A stretch of DNA of 64,000 bases from an uncultured Verrucomicrobiota bacterium (GTDB lineage: Bacteria; Verrucomicrobiota; Kiritimatiellia; CAIVKH01), in the NCBI GenBank assembly GCA_937996795.1, contig CALKUH010000018.1:3083-67082 (forward strand), given 5' to 3'. Shown here in pieces: positions 34,628 through 42,141 of this stretch. The notes beneath the pieces were generated by a model. That model was not told the origin of the DNA, did no database searches, and was given only the letters and a program-made list of their open reading frames with translations. The position numbers were made by a program, and so were the translations under genes. Every line of letters starts with the position of its first letter. The stretch's first letter is position 1.

Positions 34628-34775
34628 CTCTCCTAAACGCCGACGAGGTTAGCTGGCGGGCTGGGTCTTAGAAGTGACCTCGGAACCTGTTGCCAGATTC
34701 CGTGCGCCCCGTCCTGGATTCCTCCGGGATGTTGGGTCCCCCGTACCGCCGTCCTGCGACCGCGGTTTAGGCCGT
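34628..34775 (-). ncRNA. ydaO/yuaA-type c-di-AMP riboswitch upstream of trkH
   Basis: On the minus strand the leader contains the conserved ydaO core GGGGGACCCAAC, followed by GGAGGAATCC. The conserved 3' block CCGCCAGCTAACCTCGTCGG is followed by the closing strand GTTTAGG and GAGAG. CCTAAAC (34771-34765) pairs with GTTTAGG (34638-34632) as the P1 stem. The class binds c-di-AMP and usually turns off K+ and osmolyte genes when the ligand is abundant. The start codon is about 70 nt downstream. No T-tract terminator is seen, so control may act on translation or through Rho. Confidence 0.85.
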
Positions 34776-34891
34776 GAGCACGAAAGGACTAAATCCACCC
34801 CCGCGCGTCAATTGGATTTCGGACGGATGTGCAACCGTCGTGTTTGTAGGTTGTTGTGAATGAAGAGTCGCCCAAGAGATGAATCGGCCTG

Positions 34892-34985
34892 CCAGCCGTA
34901 GCGCTTGTGAAGCGGCCCTCCGTCGCGGCGAAGACGCCGCTATGGAGGGCAGCCTTCGCCTACACACCGCTACGGCGAAGGCTGG
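34892..34985. repeat. Cruciform repeat abutting the tRNA-Arg 3' end
   Basis: Outer arms CCAGCCGTAGCG and CGCTAC-ggcgaa-GGCTGG enclose an inner hairpin with stems GCCCTCC/GGAGGGC and GCGGCG/CGCCGC. The right end overlaps the CCA of the tRNA gene on the opposite strand. It may act as a tRNA 3' processing or termination structure, or be a REP-like repeat like that at 2535-2601. Confidence 0.55.
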
Positions 34986-35059
34986 TGCCCCGGGGCAGGT
35001 TCGAACTGCCGACCTGCGGTTTAGGAAACCGCTGCTCTGTCCAGCTGAGCTACCGGGGC
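34983..35059 (-). tRNA. tRNA-Arg (anticodon CCT)
   Basis: The 77-nt cloverleaf is complete. The acceptor arms GCCCCGG/CCGGGGC close it, and the D arm is GCTC/GAGC. The anticodon stem GCGGT/ACCGC surrounds the loop TTCCTAA, and the T arm GGCAG-TTCGAAC-CTGCC is followed by A and an encoded CCA. It decodes AGG. The gene is the attachment site of the neighbouring element: its 5' half up to the end of the anticodon loop is duplicated at 61689-61729. The present 5' half and promoter region therefore come from the element. Confidence 0.97.
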
Positions 35060-35061
35060 GG
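35021..35061. repeat. Left attachment repeat (41 bp, inside tRNA-Arg)
   Basis: Identical over 41 bp to 61689-61729. It begins at the last base of the anticodon loop (tRNA position 39) and runs through the tRNA 5' end plus two bases. Identity stops at 35020 and 35062. Confidence 0.93.
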
Positions 35062-35172
35062 TGGGCATAAAAGGCCTGTAAACATTGATCGAAACGAGGG
35101 TTTGGCCTTCTGATTTTCAGAGTACCAAAAATCGCAAAAAGGAGCAAGTAAGGGGAAAAACGACCCCTAAAA

Positions 35173-35193
35173 GTGGTAGGCGAATGGTAGGCG
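35173..35193. promoter_or_regulatory. Putative recombinase arm-type site, left end
   Basis: Two tandem copies of the 10-mer (G/A)TGGTAGGCG lie 11 bp apart in the same orientation, 112 bp inside the left attachment repeat. The 21-bp block matches the right-end block at 61619-61639 with a single mismatch. Paired repeats near both ends of an element are typical arm sites for integrase or excisionase. Confidence 0.6.
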
Positions 35194-35239
35194 ATATCTG
35201 CAAATAAAGGGCGATGTCTATGTGGGGTCTTTCGGGCTC

Positions 35240-35273
35240 CGCCTACCACTTTATTGCTGAAAAGTGGTAGGCG
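35240..35273. promoter_or_regulatory. Additional arm-site copies, inverted pair
   Basis: One inverted copy CGCCTACCAC (35240-35249) and one direct copy GTGGTAGGCG (35264-35273) form a dyad with a 14-bp AT-rich spacer. They bring the left end to four copies of the 10-mer. Confidence 0.55.
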
Positions 35274-35304
35274 GCGACAGGGCGTGGAATGAACGGGTAA
35301 TCGG

Positions 35305-35631
35305 CTACCGGCGCCTATCGGCGGCAGCGGTAAACATGACGGCGGTTTCCGAAGGATCCGGCTCTGGCGAGTCGAGAAGTCCGCGCCATTGGATGGGCCC
35401 CTGGGGTGCGAGGTCCAGTACGGCGTGCCGGGGCAGCAAAGGCATGACGATTTCTTTAAAGAATTTTACCGGATTCTCGCGGAGGCTTTTTTCGAGCGCC
35501 TCCTTCAGCTGGGCCTGTGTGGACTGCTCCGACAAAAGTTCGTCAAGCGCAGCCAGCGCAAGCGAGCGCCCGCTGATGCTGCCCTTCGGTCGTCCGTTCG
35601 GATTCCCGCTATGTCCCGGATGAAACGGCAT
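35305..35631 (-). CDS. DUF5681-type small protein
   Basis: The 108-aa protein starts FHPGHSGNPNGRPKGSIS, the glycine/asparagine-rich signature of DUF5681, a family common in phages and integrative elements. A helical region (LALAALDELLSEQSTQAQLKEAL) follows and the tail is disordered. Its role is unknown; small-terminase-like or DNA-binding roles have been suggested by context in phages but not here. It is the last gene of the element before the tRNA. A promoter with an embedded palindrome ends 6 bp before the start codon, so the mRNA may be leaderless. Confidence 0.7.
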   Translation of the reverse strand: MPFHPGHSGNPNGRPKGSISGRSLALAALDELLSEQSTQAQLKEALEKSLRENPVKFFKEIVMPLLPRHAVLDLAPQGPIQWRGLLDSPEPDPSETAVMFTAAADRRR

Positions 35632-35636
35632 ATGTG

Positions 35637-35668
35637 AATACTGAACAAATGTTCAGTATTGGTCAAGT
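35637..35668 (-). promoter_or_regulatory. Promoter with LexA-like palindromic operator
   Basis: A perfect 11-bp inverted repeat (AATACTGAACA / TGTTCAGTATT, 2-bp spacer) contains GAAC-N4-GTTC, the core of Gram-positive-type LexA boxes. On the minus strand a TTGACC -35 and a CAGTAT -10 are 17 bp apart, with the palindrome between and over them. The predicted start is at or next to the ATG at 35631. Confidence 0.6.
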
Positions 35669-36592
35669 CGCGGGAGCCGCCACCCGGCGGATAGGTTTCA
35701 GGGGCGCGCACGGGAGGGCGGGGCAAGCCCATGAGGGCGAGGCGCGGGCCGGGCGGAAGGCGTAGCGGAGCGGTGGGAGCGTGTAGCGAGTTCTCCGGCG
35801 CGAATCTCGAAGCAGGCGTACCGGCCAGGCCGGGCAAGCGACAGGCGGAGGCTGGAGGCGCAACGCGCCGGAAACCGTAGCCGATAGCGCCGCCCGGTCG
35901 GAGCACCGATGCGCCGCGCATGGGTGCGAGACATGGCCGGGACGATCGCGGTGCCGATCTCTGCAATCAACGTGACAACTACGTTGGCGTCGATGATTGG
36001 CAGAATCGGCATCGAGTTTCGCGCCGGAGAATGAGCGGAAGCGCGAGCATAGCGCAGTGGAGCCTGGAGCCCGGATCGCGCCTCGCAGGGCCGCCGCAGG
36101 CGGACCGTGGCGAGCCCCCAAAGGCTGGGGGATCGCCGAGAAGGCTGACGCCCCTCGGGCAGCCGGGGTTTGCGAGGTGGGGCCGGTTGCGGGCCTCCTG
36201 GAGCGCAACGGGCCACGCCTCGATGAAGCGGCGGAGCACGGGACGCGGGAGGGCACATAACGCACGTTATGGGCAGGCAGGGAATGCCGGAGCGGTGTAC
36301 GTCGTCATAATGGCGCCATTATGCGACGGCCACCCGTCAGTTGCCCCGTTCGCAGCCCGCCAGAGCCGTCCGCGAGCGACCCGCCGACACACCTGGCCGG
36401 CACACCTGCCCCCGCTCGACGTCGATTAGCGGGGGCGGGTCGCTCCCGGACGAGCGTCGGCGAGGACCGAACGGGGCGAGCGCAGGCTTTTCCTGCCGAC
36501 TCCCGCGTCCCGTGCGTAGCCGCGCGGCAAGGGCCGCCCGGCCCGCGCAGTCCCGACCAGCGCAACCCTGCGCTGTCGGGACGGAGACAGCT
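35661..36592. other. Gene-free, strongly structured region of the element
   Basis: About 930 bp of GC-rich DNA contain open frames on both strands but none with family features or a ribosome site. Instead there are two related palindromes. CATAACG-ca-CGTTATG lies at 36256-36271, and an 18-bp perfect CATAATGGCGCCATTATG lies at 36306-36323. A nested hairpin at 36374-36445 has a 12-bp outer and a 7-bp inner stem. Another hairpin at 36550-36582 (GTCCCGAC/GTCGGGAC with AGCGCA/TGCGCT) sits just after the next gene's stop. An origin, transfer site or structured RNA is possible; none can be proved. Confidence 0.5.
36550..36582 (-). terminator. Hairpin downstream of the PD-(D/E)XK-like gene
   Basis: A 14-bp interrupted stem with a 4-nt loop lies 10 bp after the stop codon at 36593. 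It lacks a U-tract, so it may protect the mRNA end or help Rho-dependent ending rather than terminate alone. Confidence 0.4.
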
Positions 36593-37402
36593 TCACTCCG
36601 GCCTAAACTCTTTGACCGCGCTCTTGTAGTCCATCTGTACGGCGCGAACGCAGGGGATAAACGGCTGGCCGTTCAGCCGCATGGGCTTCTCCCATACATC
36701 GTGTGGCATTACCTCGCTGCTATACGCGATAACGGCTGAAAGCCATTCCGTCTTGGACCGGAACGGACTTCCCCGGTCTTCCATTTCGTCCGCATTGAGG
36801 AAGCCGAGGTAGACCAGAATGACCGGCACGCCCAAGGTGGTCAGCTTGTACGCCGAGGCAAACCGATTTGAGATCTGGTAGCAGTTGGTGTGCGAGAGTC
36901 TCCACGGAAGGCCGGTCTGGGCGGCAAGAGCCGAATTGGTGTCGGCCATGATGTTGCCGATGTTCTGGTGATTTCGGAGTTGCCCTTCCGTGGGGTTCGC
37001 GCCCAGGCGTTTGCCCTCAAATTCCTTTTGGACCTCCTCGAAGTGAGCTTTTGCTTCCACGAGGAATATCCCTTTGCGGTTCGCACCGTTTACGGTGCAG
37101 GTGCCCGCGATGTCGAAACTTGGCGCTGTCTGGCTGCCACGGGATACAGCAAACCACCAGCGTTTGATCTCCTCGCGTTCCGCTGGGCCCAGCAATTTGG
37201 TGGCCTTGTGCAGTTCAGCCTCTTCCACATGCTCAAATCCTTCGGGCATCCACTGGTCGTCCGCTGCGACCTTGCCAAAGGGCGCAATGAGAGCGGTGAG
37301 GCGCGCGGCGACATCTGCCTTTGCCCCGTGTGTAATCCAGTGACAGCGCGGTTTGCTGCCACGGCGCTGCGTTGGTGTTAGTCTTTCGAGTAGCTTGCTC
37401 AT
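36593..37402 (-). CDS. PD-(D/E)XK nuclease-like protein
   Basis: The 269-aa protein has no close family I can name. It does contain the pattern FDIAGTCTV followed after a short loop by IFLVEAKAHFEE, i.e. Asp then Glu-x-Lys, as in PD-(D/E)XK restriction-type nucleases (residues about 95-120). An N-terminal helical part (EELHKATKLLGP-like, EREEIKRWWF) and a C-terminal part with CYQISNRFASAYKL surround it. The ATG at 37402 has an AAAGGA site upstream. The following gene's stop is 20 bp away, so they are co-transcribed. It may be a DNA nuclease carried as cargo. Confidence 0.6.
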   Translation of the reverse strand: MSKLLERLTPTQRRGSKPRCHWITHGAKADVAARLTALIAPFGKVAADDQWMPEGFEHVEEAELHKATKLLGPAEREEIKRWWFAVSRGSQTAPSFDIAGTCTVNGANRKGIFLVEAKAHFEEVQKEFEGKRLGANPTEGQLRNHQNIGNIMADTNSALAAQTGLPWRLSHTNCYQISNRFASAYKLTTLGVPVILVYLGFLNADEMEDRGSPFRSKTEWLSAVIAYSSEVMPHDVWEKPMRLNGQPFIPCVRAVQMDYKSAVKEFRPE

Positions 37403-37422
37403 GTTCTCATGTCCTTTCCGTG

Positions 37423-37827
37423 TTATTCGCGAAACGCGTGATTGCCCATGCGGCGGAAGCGGTTGGTCCCGACCATGAATTGCGTGTACCCGCTTTGAAT
37501 CACGGTTCGTTTTCCGTGCGCGGGAAAGACGATCCAACTGCTGCCGAATTTCGTGTAGCTGACTCCGCTTGCTCGATCCTCCCAGCGGTCGCCGTCTTTG
37601 TAGTAGCGCCCGGTCAGGCTGGAGAGCGTTGTGGAGGAGGCGTTGTATCGCCAGAAGTCCTGCCGATTTCCGGATTTGCGGACGATAAAACCATTGACCG
37701 TGGGCGCAACCGACAGGACATCCTCGGCAAAGAGGAATGGCGGCAAATCAGTTGAGAAGGCAGCGCTATAGGCAAATATGGCGCTCGTGATGACGAGGTG
37801 GGCAATGCGTGTGTTACGCGTGGCCAT
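37423..37827 (-). CDS. Small exported protein of unknown function
   Basis: The 134-aa protein starts with a hydrophobic segment (IAHLVITSAIFAYSAAFS) resembling a signal peptide or anchor. The remainder is polar with aromatic residues (WRYNASSTTLSSLTGRYYKDGDRW). I do not recognise the family. It is encoded 20 bp upstream of the PD-(D/E)XK-like gene on the same strand and probably shares its transcript. Confidence 0.5.
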   Translation of the reverse strand: MATRNTRIAHLVITSAIFAYSAAFSTDLPPFLFAEDVLSVAPTVNGFIVRKSGNRQDFWRYNASSTTLSSLTGRYYKDGDRWEDRASGVSYTKFGSSWIVFPAHGKRTVIQSGYTQFMVGTNRFRRMGNHAFRE

Positions 37828-38343
37828 ACCACGTTAATACGAAAAAAGAGGGAATTCCCCATTCGGTTTTCGATAAATGCGCCAAAATCATGGATTCCCT
37901 GATGTTGGTGCGCAGCGCGCGCCGTCCCTAACGATGGGCCAGAGCAATGCGGCCGTCGCCGCGGGGAACGTAGGGCTGGAAGAGTCCAGGAAAACCGCGG
38001 GTGTCCATGGCCGGAAGGGCTGGAAACCGTGCAGAGTTTTGGGTTTCCAGACGGAGGGACCGGGAACCGGCCGGGTGTTGGGTTCCCGGCGCCGCCCCCT
38101 CAAAGTGAAGATCCAGCAGGACGGCGGGGGGCTTGTCACTGATGGTCCTTCTCGCCGGCCCGCGGCCTGGCTCCGCGCCAGCCCAAGGGCCTCCAGAACG
38201 GGAAGCATCCAAGGAAACCGACGCGGTGTCCTTGGCCGTCGGCCTGGTCGAGTAGACCAAGCCGACGGGCGCGGGTTTTCCCGCGGTCCGGCTGGCAGGC
38301 AAGTGGGAATGCCGCGCTTACGCCGGACACGCGGGAAGCTCCG
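37828..38343. other. Gene-free segment with inverted repeats
   Basis: About 500 bp separate the phosphoribosyltransferase stop from the exported-protein start. A long plus-strand frame here has atypical composition and no motifs, so it is not called. Inverted pairs such as GTCCGGC/GCCGGAC (near 38288 and 38325) and GGGAACC/GGTTCCC (near 38062 and 38084) suggest structure. The AT-rich stretch at 37835-37860 probably holds the promoter of the gene at 37827. Confidence 0.4.
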
Positions 38344-38838
38344 TCACCGGGGTCCGGCGTCCGCGAACACGAGACCATCCCCGAACCCGAACGTACGGCG
38401 GGCCGCTTTGAGCGTGTTTCCGCTCGTCGTCACGTTGTCCACGAAGTACAGCGGACGGGCCGCAAGGGGCGCACCCCTGCGGGTGAATCCGTGGGCCTCA
38501 ACCGGAATCGGCCTAGCCGTGCGGCGGTGCCTTTCGCATGAAGACTCCACGGGCGCGGTGCGGTGTAGCTGCATCGCTACACGAGCGCCGGGTGCGTGCT
38601 TCGCAATCTCCAGCGCAAGCGCAAGGTTGGGAGCAATGCTGCCCTTGCTGGTCGGGACGGGTACCAGCCAACACGGGCCGTCAATCAACCGGGCCATTTC
38701 CGGCGCGGCGGTGCGGATCGCATCGGCGTCCGCGGTCTTCAACGCGTAGGCGAGGCGGCGCGTCTCCTGCTCCTCGGCGGTCAAGGGCCGGGTGCGCGGG
38801 GAGACGTAGCGGCGGGCTGCGAGGGCCTTCACCGCCAA
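38344..38838 (-). CDS. Phosphoribosyltransferase-fold protein
   Basis: The 164-aa protein contains the PRPP-binding signature of type I phosphoribosyltransferases, YFVDNVTTSGNTLKAA, at residues about 128-143. An N-terminal stretch, CWLVPVPTSKGSIAPNLALALEIAK, recalls ComF-like proteins. Such plasmid- and element-borne enzymes may salvage bases or regulate; the substrate is unknown. The acidic pair before the TTSG loop is reduced to VDN, so activity is uncertain. Its start overlaps the ArdA stop by 10 bp, so the genes are coupled. Confidence 0.7.
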   Translation of the reverse strand: MAVKALAARRYVSPRTRPLTAEEQETRRLAYALKTADADAIRTAAPEMARLIDGPCWLVPVPTSKGSIAPNLALALEIAKHAPGARVAMQLHRTAPVESSCERHRRTARPIPVEAHGFTRRGAPLAARPLYFVDNVTTSGNTLKAARRTFGFGDGLVFADAGPR

Positions 38839-39344
38839 AACACGAGGGTTTCCCCGTCGCGCTCCACGAAGTGAACCGAATCAATCCCGGCATCGTGCGC
38901 GTAGGCTTCGTAACCGAAGTAGCGGACAAGGATTTCGTTCTCCTTGTCGCGTGGCGAAAAGGCGGGGTGCGTATCGGCCAGAAACTCCTCCGCCCATGCT
39001 GCGGGGCTGTCGAACGTGCCCGCGTAGGCGTCCCGCGCTTCCTCGGGCGTGCCGTCCTGGTTCACATCCTCCACGTAGGCGGCGAAGATTTCGCGCTCGC
39101 GCTCGTCGAGTTCCAGCCATTCCCACAAGCGGGGGTCGATGTGGCTCTCCCCGTAGAATTCACGGGGGAACCCCTCGAAGTCCTGATACATCAATTCGGG
39201 GTCGGCCTCGTCCGCGTGAAGCTCCCGGCAAGCGTCGGCGAACGTGTCGGCGTCGTGGCCTTCAAGGTCGAGCCAAGCGCCGGCAATGCTCCCGGCGTTG
39301 TACTTGGCATACGTTCCAACATAGATACGCGCTTCGGTGGGCAT
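38829..39344 (-). CDS. ardA: ArdA-type antirestriction protein
   Basis: The 171-aa acidic protein matches ArdA throughout. It starts RIYVGTYAKYNAGSIAGAWLDLEGHD, has the PELMYQDFEGFPREFYGE motif and continues with an acidic C-terminal domain containing FVERDGETLVF. ArdA is an elongated DNA mimic that occupies type I restriction-modification enzymes, protecting incoming mobile DNA. A TAAGGAGCC ribosome site precedes the ATG; the same leader precedes the next upstream gene. Its presence supports horizontal movement of the element. Confidence 0.92.
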   Translation of the reverse strand: MPTEARIYVGTYAKYNAGSIAGAWLDLEGHDADTFADACRELHADEADPELMYQDFEGFPREFYGESHIDPRLWEWLELDEREREIFAAYVEDVNQDGTPEEARDAYAGTFDSPAAWAEEFLADTHPAFSPRDKENEILVRYFGYEAYAHDAGIDSVHFVERDGETLVFWR

Positions 39345-39356
39345 GGTCGGGGCTCC

Positions 39357-39686
39357 TTACAGTCCGGGGTCCGCGTCGCTGTGTCCGTAGGCGGGGCCGC
39401 AATCGAAGGGAGGCGGCAAGGTCGGGCGCTTGGTCGGGAATGGCCGGGGCGGTCGGGGCTCCTCCTCGGTGAAGTACAGCGACACGTCGCGGACAAAGTC
39501 CGAATTCTCGCGGGTGATGATGTCCACGAAGTGGGCGACATCCTGCGCGGGGGCCAGAAAGCGGCCAGCACCGCAACGCACAAGGCAAAGCCTCAAGCGG
39601 TCAACGGCAATAAGCTCGGGCATGTCGGCGGTGGTCAGGCATCCGTAACCGTGGCGGTGGTAGAGTTCGGCAATCTTGGGGTGCAT
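39357..39686 (-). CDS. Hypothetical small protein next to ardA
   Basis: The 109-aa protein begins MHPKIAELYHRHGYGCLTTAD and ends in a proline-rich tail. The middle (ENSDFVRDVSLYFTEEE) is acidic. I do not recognise a family. It has a good TAAGGAGCCCGACC leader almost identical to that of ardA, 12 bp upstream of which it stops. It is therefore part of the same operon and perhaps an early-entry function. Confidence 0.6.
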   Translation of the reverse strand: MHPKIAELYHRHGYGCLTTADMPELIAVDRLRLCLVRCGAGRFLAPAQDVAHFVDIITRENSDFVRDVSLYFTEEEPRPPRPFPTKRPTLPPPFDCGPAYGHSDADPGL

Positions 39687-39697
39687 GGTCGGGCTCC

Positions 39698-40069
39698 TTA
39701 CGCGCTGGCGTTCGCCTTCTTCCAGTAGTTGCGGGCCGCGGCTTCGATCTCGTTCAGCGCGTGGTGGAACGATTCGGGGCCGTGCTTGGCGGCGGCGGTG
39801 CAAACCGTGCTGACCCGGTACATGAGCGCGCGGCCTTCGGTGTGCGCGGCCTTCCAGTATGCGCGGGCCGTGTTGTCGATCTGGCGGAGGGCCTCGCCGA
39901 ATGTCGGGCCGTCGTCCTTCAAGGCGTTGGCGGCAATCGCGCCGATACGCTGAATCAGGGCGGACACGCTCGGGCTCTTCGGCTGTGCGTTCGCGGTGAT
40001 CTGCTCCGCGATAACCTGCGCGGCGATGGCGGTGGCGTTGGTCTTGGTGGTCTTGCTGTTCTTCTTCAT
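39698..40069 (-). CDS. Hypothetical helical protein
   Basis: The 123-aa protein is predicted mostly helical, with a Lys/Thr-rich start (KKNSKTTKTNATAIAAQVIA). Two similar segments suggest an internal duplication of about 40 residues: FGEALRQIDNTARAYWKAAH and FHHALNEIEAAARNYWKKAN. No family recognised. It lies 11 bp upstream of the previous gene in the same direction. Confidence 0.6.
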   Translation of the reverse strand: MKKNSKTTKTNATAIAAQVIAEQITANAQPKSPSVSALIQRIGAIAANALKDDGPTFGEALRQIDNTARAYWKAAHTEGRALMYRVSTVCTAAAKHGPESFHHALNEIEAAARNYWKKANASA

Positions 40070-40121
40070 GGTCTCGTCTCTCTCTGTGTTGTTGTGTTTC
40101 CCGCCTGCATGGCGGAAAGGG

Positions 40122-40439
40122 TTAGAAAACCGGGTTCTCGTCCTCGGGGTGGGTGATGTACTCGCCCGGCTTGGGCGTCGGGATCGGGGGCGCGGACACG
40201 ATGGCCTCCACCGTGCCGTTGAACGTAATCAGGGCCGCGAGGATCGTCTGTTCGATGCGCTTGGCGCGGTTCGGGATCGCGCCTGCAATCGTCTCGGCAA
40301 CGTGCCGTGCAATCCTGCGCTTGCTCGCCATCTCACTTACCGATGGGGCCTTAGGAAATCTGCTGCCCGAGAGCGGGCTGAGGATTGCGGACGGATTCTT
40401 CATGGTGGCTTCCCCGATCTGTGAATGAGTTGTGTTCAT
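40122..40439 (-). CDS. Hypothetical small protein
   Basis: The 105-aa protein starts MNTTHSQIGEATMKNPS; the second ATG at 40403 is an alternative with its own GGGGAAG site. A central helix (SKRRIARHVAETIAGAIPNRAKRIEQTILAAL) is amphipathic. No known domain. It is the most upstream of the ardA-proximal gene set, all on the minus strand. Confidence 0.5.
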   Translation of the reverse strand: MNTTHSQIGEATMKNPSAILSPLSGSRFPKAPSVSEMASKRRIARHVAETIAGAIPNRAKRIEQTILAALITFNGTVEAIVSAPPIPTPKPGEYITHPEDENPVF

Positions 40440-40903
40440 CTCTCTACCGCTTGGGTCCTTGAGGTTTCGCTGCACCCCAGGTGGCGAGAGGGCGGGGCGG
40501 ACCGGGGGGATTCCTTTCAAGGAGGACCCGGAAGCGAGGAGTCGTCGACGAGCGGTCCCCCCGCCCGAGGGCGCAGCCCCGAGCGGACAGGCGAAACCGA
40601 AAGGCCCGCGGTGAGATGAACACTCACAGAGCGGGGAGGACACCGGTCTGCCGCAGGCAGAGAAGAAACCGGGCGCAATCGTCGAAAAAAGCCCGCGCGC
40701 TGGAAGCCCACGAACATCCCCGCCTCGGGGCTTGGGGCATCAAGCCGGCAGTTTACTATATTGTCGCAAACGCCGGATTAGGGAAGAAGCAAGTAAAAAT
40801 GAGACCACACCAAAAACTAGTTGTATGCAACGGTTCAAATAATTGTTGCAAAAATATAGACGAAAGCATTGCGCGGCCTATAAATCAAAACGATCTATAG
40901 TAG
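40440..40903. other. Gene-free segment upstream of the ardA gene set
   Basis: The left half is GC-rich and the right half (40,780-40,900) is AT-rich. No convincing gene is seen. On the minus strand CAATATAGTAAACTG near 40,770 contains a TATAGT -10-like box, and this is the most likely promoter area for the small-gene operon at 40,439 and below. The composition change marks the border of the low-GC cargo gene to the right. Confidence 0.4.
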
Positions 40904-41986
40904 TCACTGGTTAGAGCGATGGTAAAAAAGATAGTTCCCGAGGTGTCGAATTCGATTGTAAGATGGTTCCATTGGGCGATTCTCGGTGGGGGGGGACACA
41001 TAAAAATCGTAAATCTGTTCACATACGACACCGCACATATGCACGAAGTCGAGATGGTATACATGGTAGGTTGTGCCGCCATGGCTGCACGCCACGTAGT
41101 CGTACAGTTTGGCCTTGTTTAGTGATCTCGCCGCGAGATTGATCGTTTGGGAGACGGCTGCTAATGCCTTGTCAATGTTCGCCGCGGATAAATTTATCCT
41201 GTGGACGTCGCAGTATGCAGGCTCAAAGCTGTTGATATAGAGGTGGCCCACAATCTCGTCGGACCAACCAAGTAGGCGGGCTACTGGATCTGGACAGAGA
41301 AGTGGAAGGGTGAAACCGACTGATGAGGCGTAGAAGCTCTGCGCGGGAGCTCGGGGCGCCATATTCAGTGCACGCCGAATCGTGCCGCACAACATTGAAG
41401 ATGCCGAGCGCTCGTCGGCTTTCGCATCTAGTTGTGCCATTACATACTTCAGTCCAAGTCTCAAACTAATTCTATCAGGCATCGAGGAGCACGGCAGGCT
41501 GTGATTTCTTCTGCGGCCATTCGTTGTGAGCTCTTCACGTGTGGCAGCCATTTCTTCCCAGATGTCCTCCGTCGATAGCTGGTCGTCCACTAACGTATCA
41601 TCACCAATATCTGATCGAATGTGGCGGATTTCATCTTTTAGGTTCTCTATCATGTTTGATGCGATACATACCTTCACTAGGGTGTCGATCATTGGCCGAA
41701 GCGAGAAATAGATAATCTCTCCAAAAGTGCATTTGTCGGGAAGGCGGAGAAGCCTTGCAACGCGTTGCGGCAATATGAGTATAGAGTCATCGGTGCTGCG
41801 CTGCGTGTGGTTGGCTAGTGGGTTGGCTTCAAATTTGATATGAGCGGGCAATAAATCGGCGTCATGCCAGAGAGCTGTGCACGACGGACATCTATAAATG
41901 CCTGGCGCTTCGGCATTTCGAGATGTAATAAGAGGTGCGCAGCTCGAGTTCGGGCAGTAGCCGACAGGTTTGGCGTCTTGTTGCAT
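40904..41986 (-). CDS. Hypothetical protein with N-terminal zinc ribbon, low GC
   Basis: The 360-aa protein opens with CPNSSCAPLITSRNAEAPG and IYRCPSCTALWHD, a CX4C...CX2C zinc-ribbon. The rest is helical with no motif I can name. Visible segments are KCTFGEIIYFSLRPMIDTLVKV and, near the C-terminus, VACSHGGTTYHVYHLDFVHMCG with repeated His and Cys. Its GC content is clearly lower than that of neighbouring genes, indicating a separate origin. It may be a stand-alone cargo gene, since 150-460 bp gaps flank it. Confidence 0.6.
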   Translation of the reverse strand: MQQDAKPVGYCPNSSCAPLITSRNAEAPGIYRCPSCTALWHDADLLPAHIKFEANPLANHTQRSTDDSILILPQRVARLLRLPDKCTFGEIIYFSLRPMIDTLVKVCIASNMIENLKDEIRHIRSDIGDDTLVDDQLSTEDIWEEMAATREELTTNGRRRNHSLPCSSMPDRISLRLGLKYVMAQLDAKADERSASSMLCGTIRRALNMAPRAPAQSFYASSVGFTLPLLCPDPVARLLGWSDEIVGHLYINSFEPAYCDVHRINLSAANIDKALAAVSQTINLAARSLNKAKLYDYVACSHGGTTYHVYHLDFVHMCGVVCEQIYDFYVSPPTENRPMEPSYNRIRHLGNYLFYHRSNQ

Positions 41987-42141
41987 CGCTGCGTTCCTTG
42001 CAAGATGCTTTCTTCGGTTGATTCTTTGCGGTTGTAGATTTTGTACTGACGGTGATCTTTGCGCCGGGTGTGACTATTTGTGAATAATGATGAACGCGTG
42101 ATTGTTATTCTAATGTATTATGAATTCAGGTGTTATTATCT

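Noticed and set aside
35663..36629. Several frames of 70-200 codons on both strands
   Set aside because: Mutually overlapping, Pro/Arg/Ala-rich, no motif or ribosome site; the DNA shows palindromes and hairpins instead.
37877..38749. 290-codon plus-strand frame in the element
   Set aside because: Overlaps the phosphoribosyltransferase gene, low-complexity composition, no ribosome site, opposite to all other element genes.
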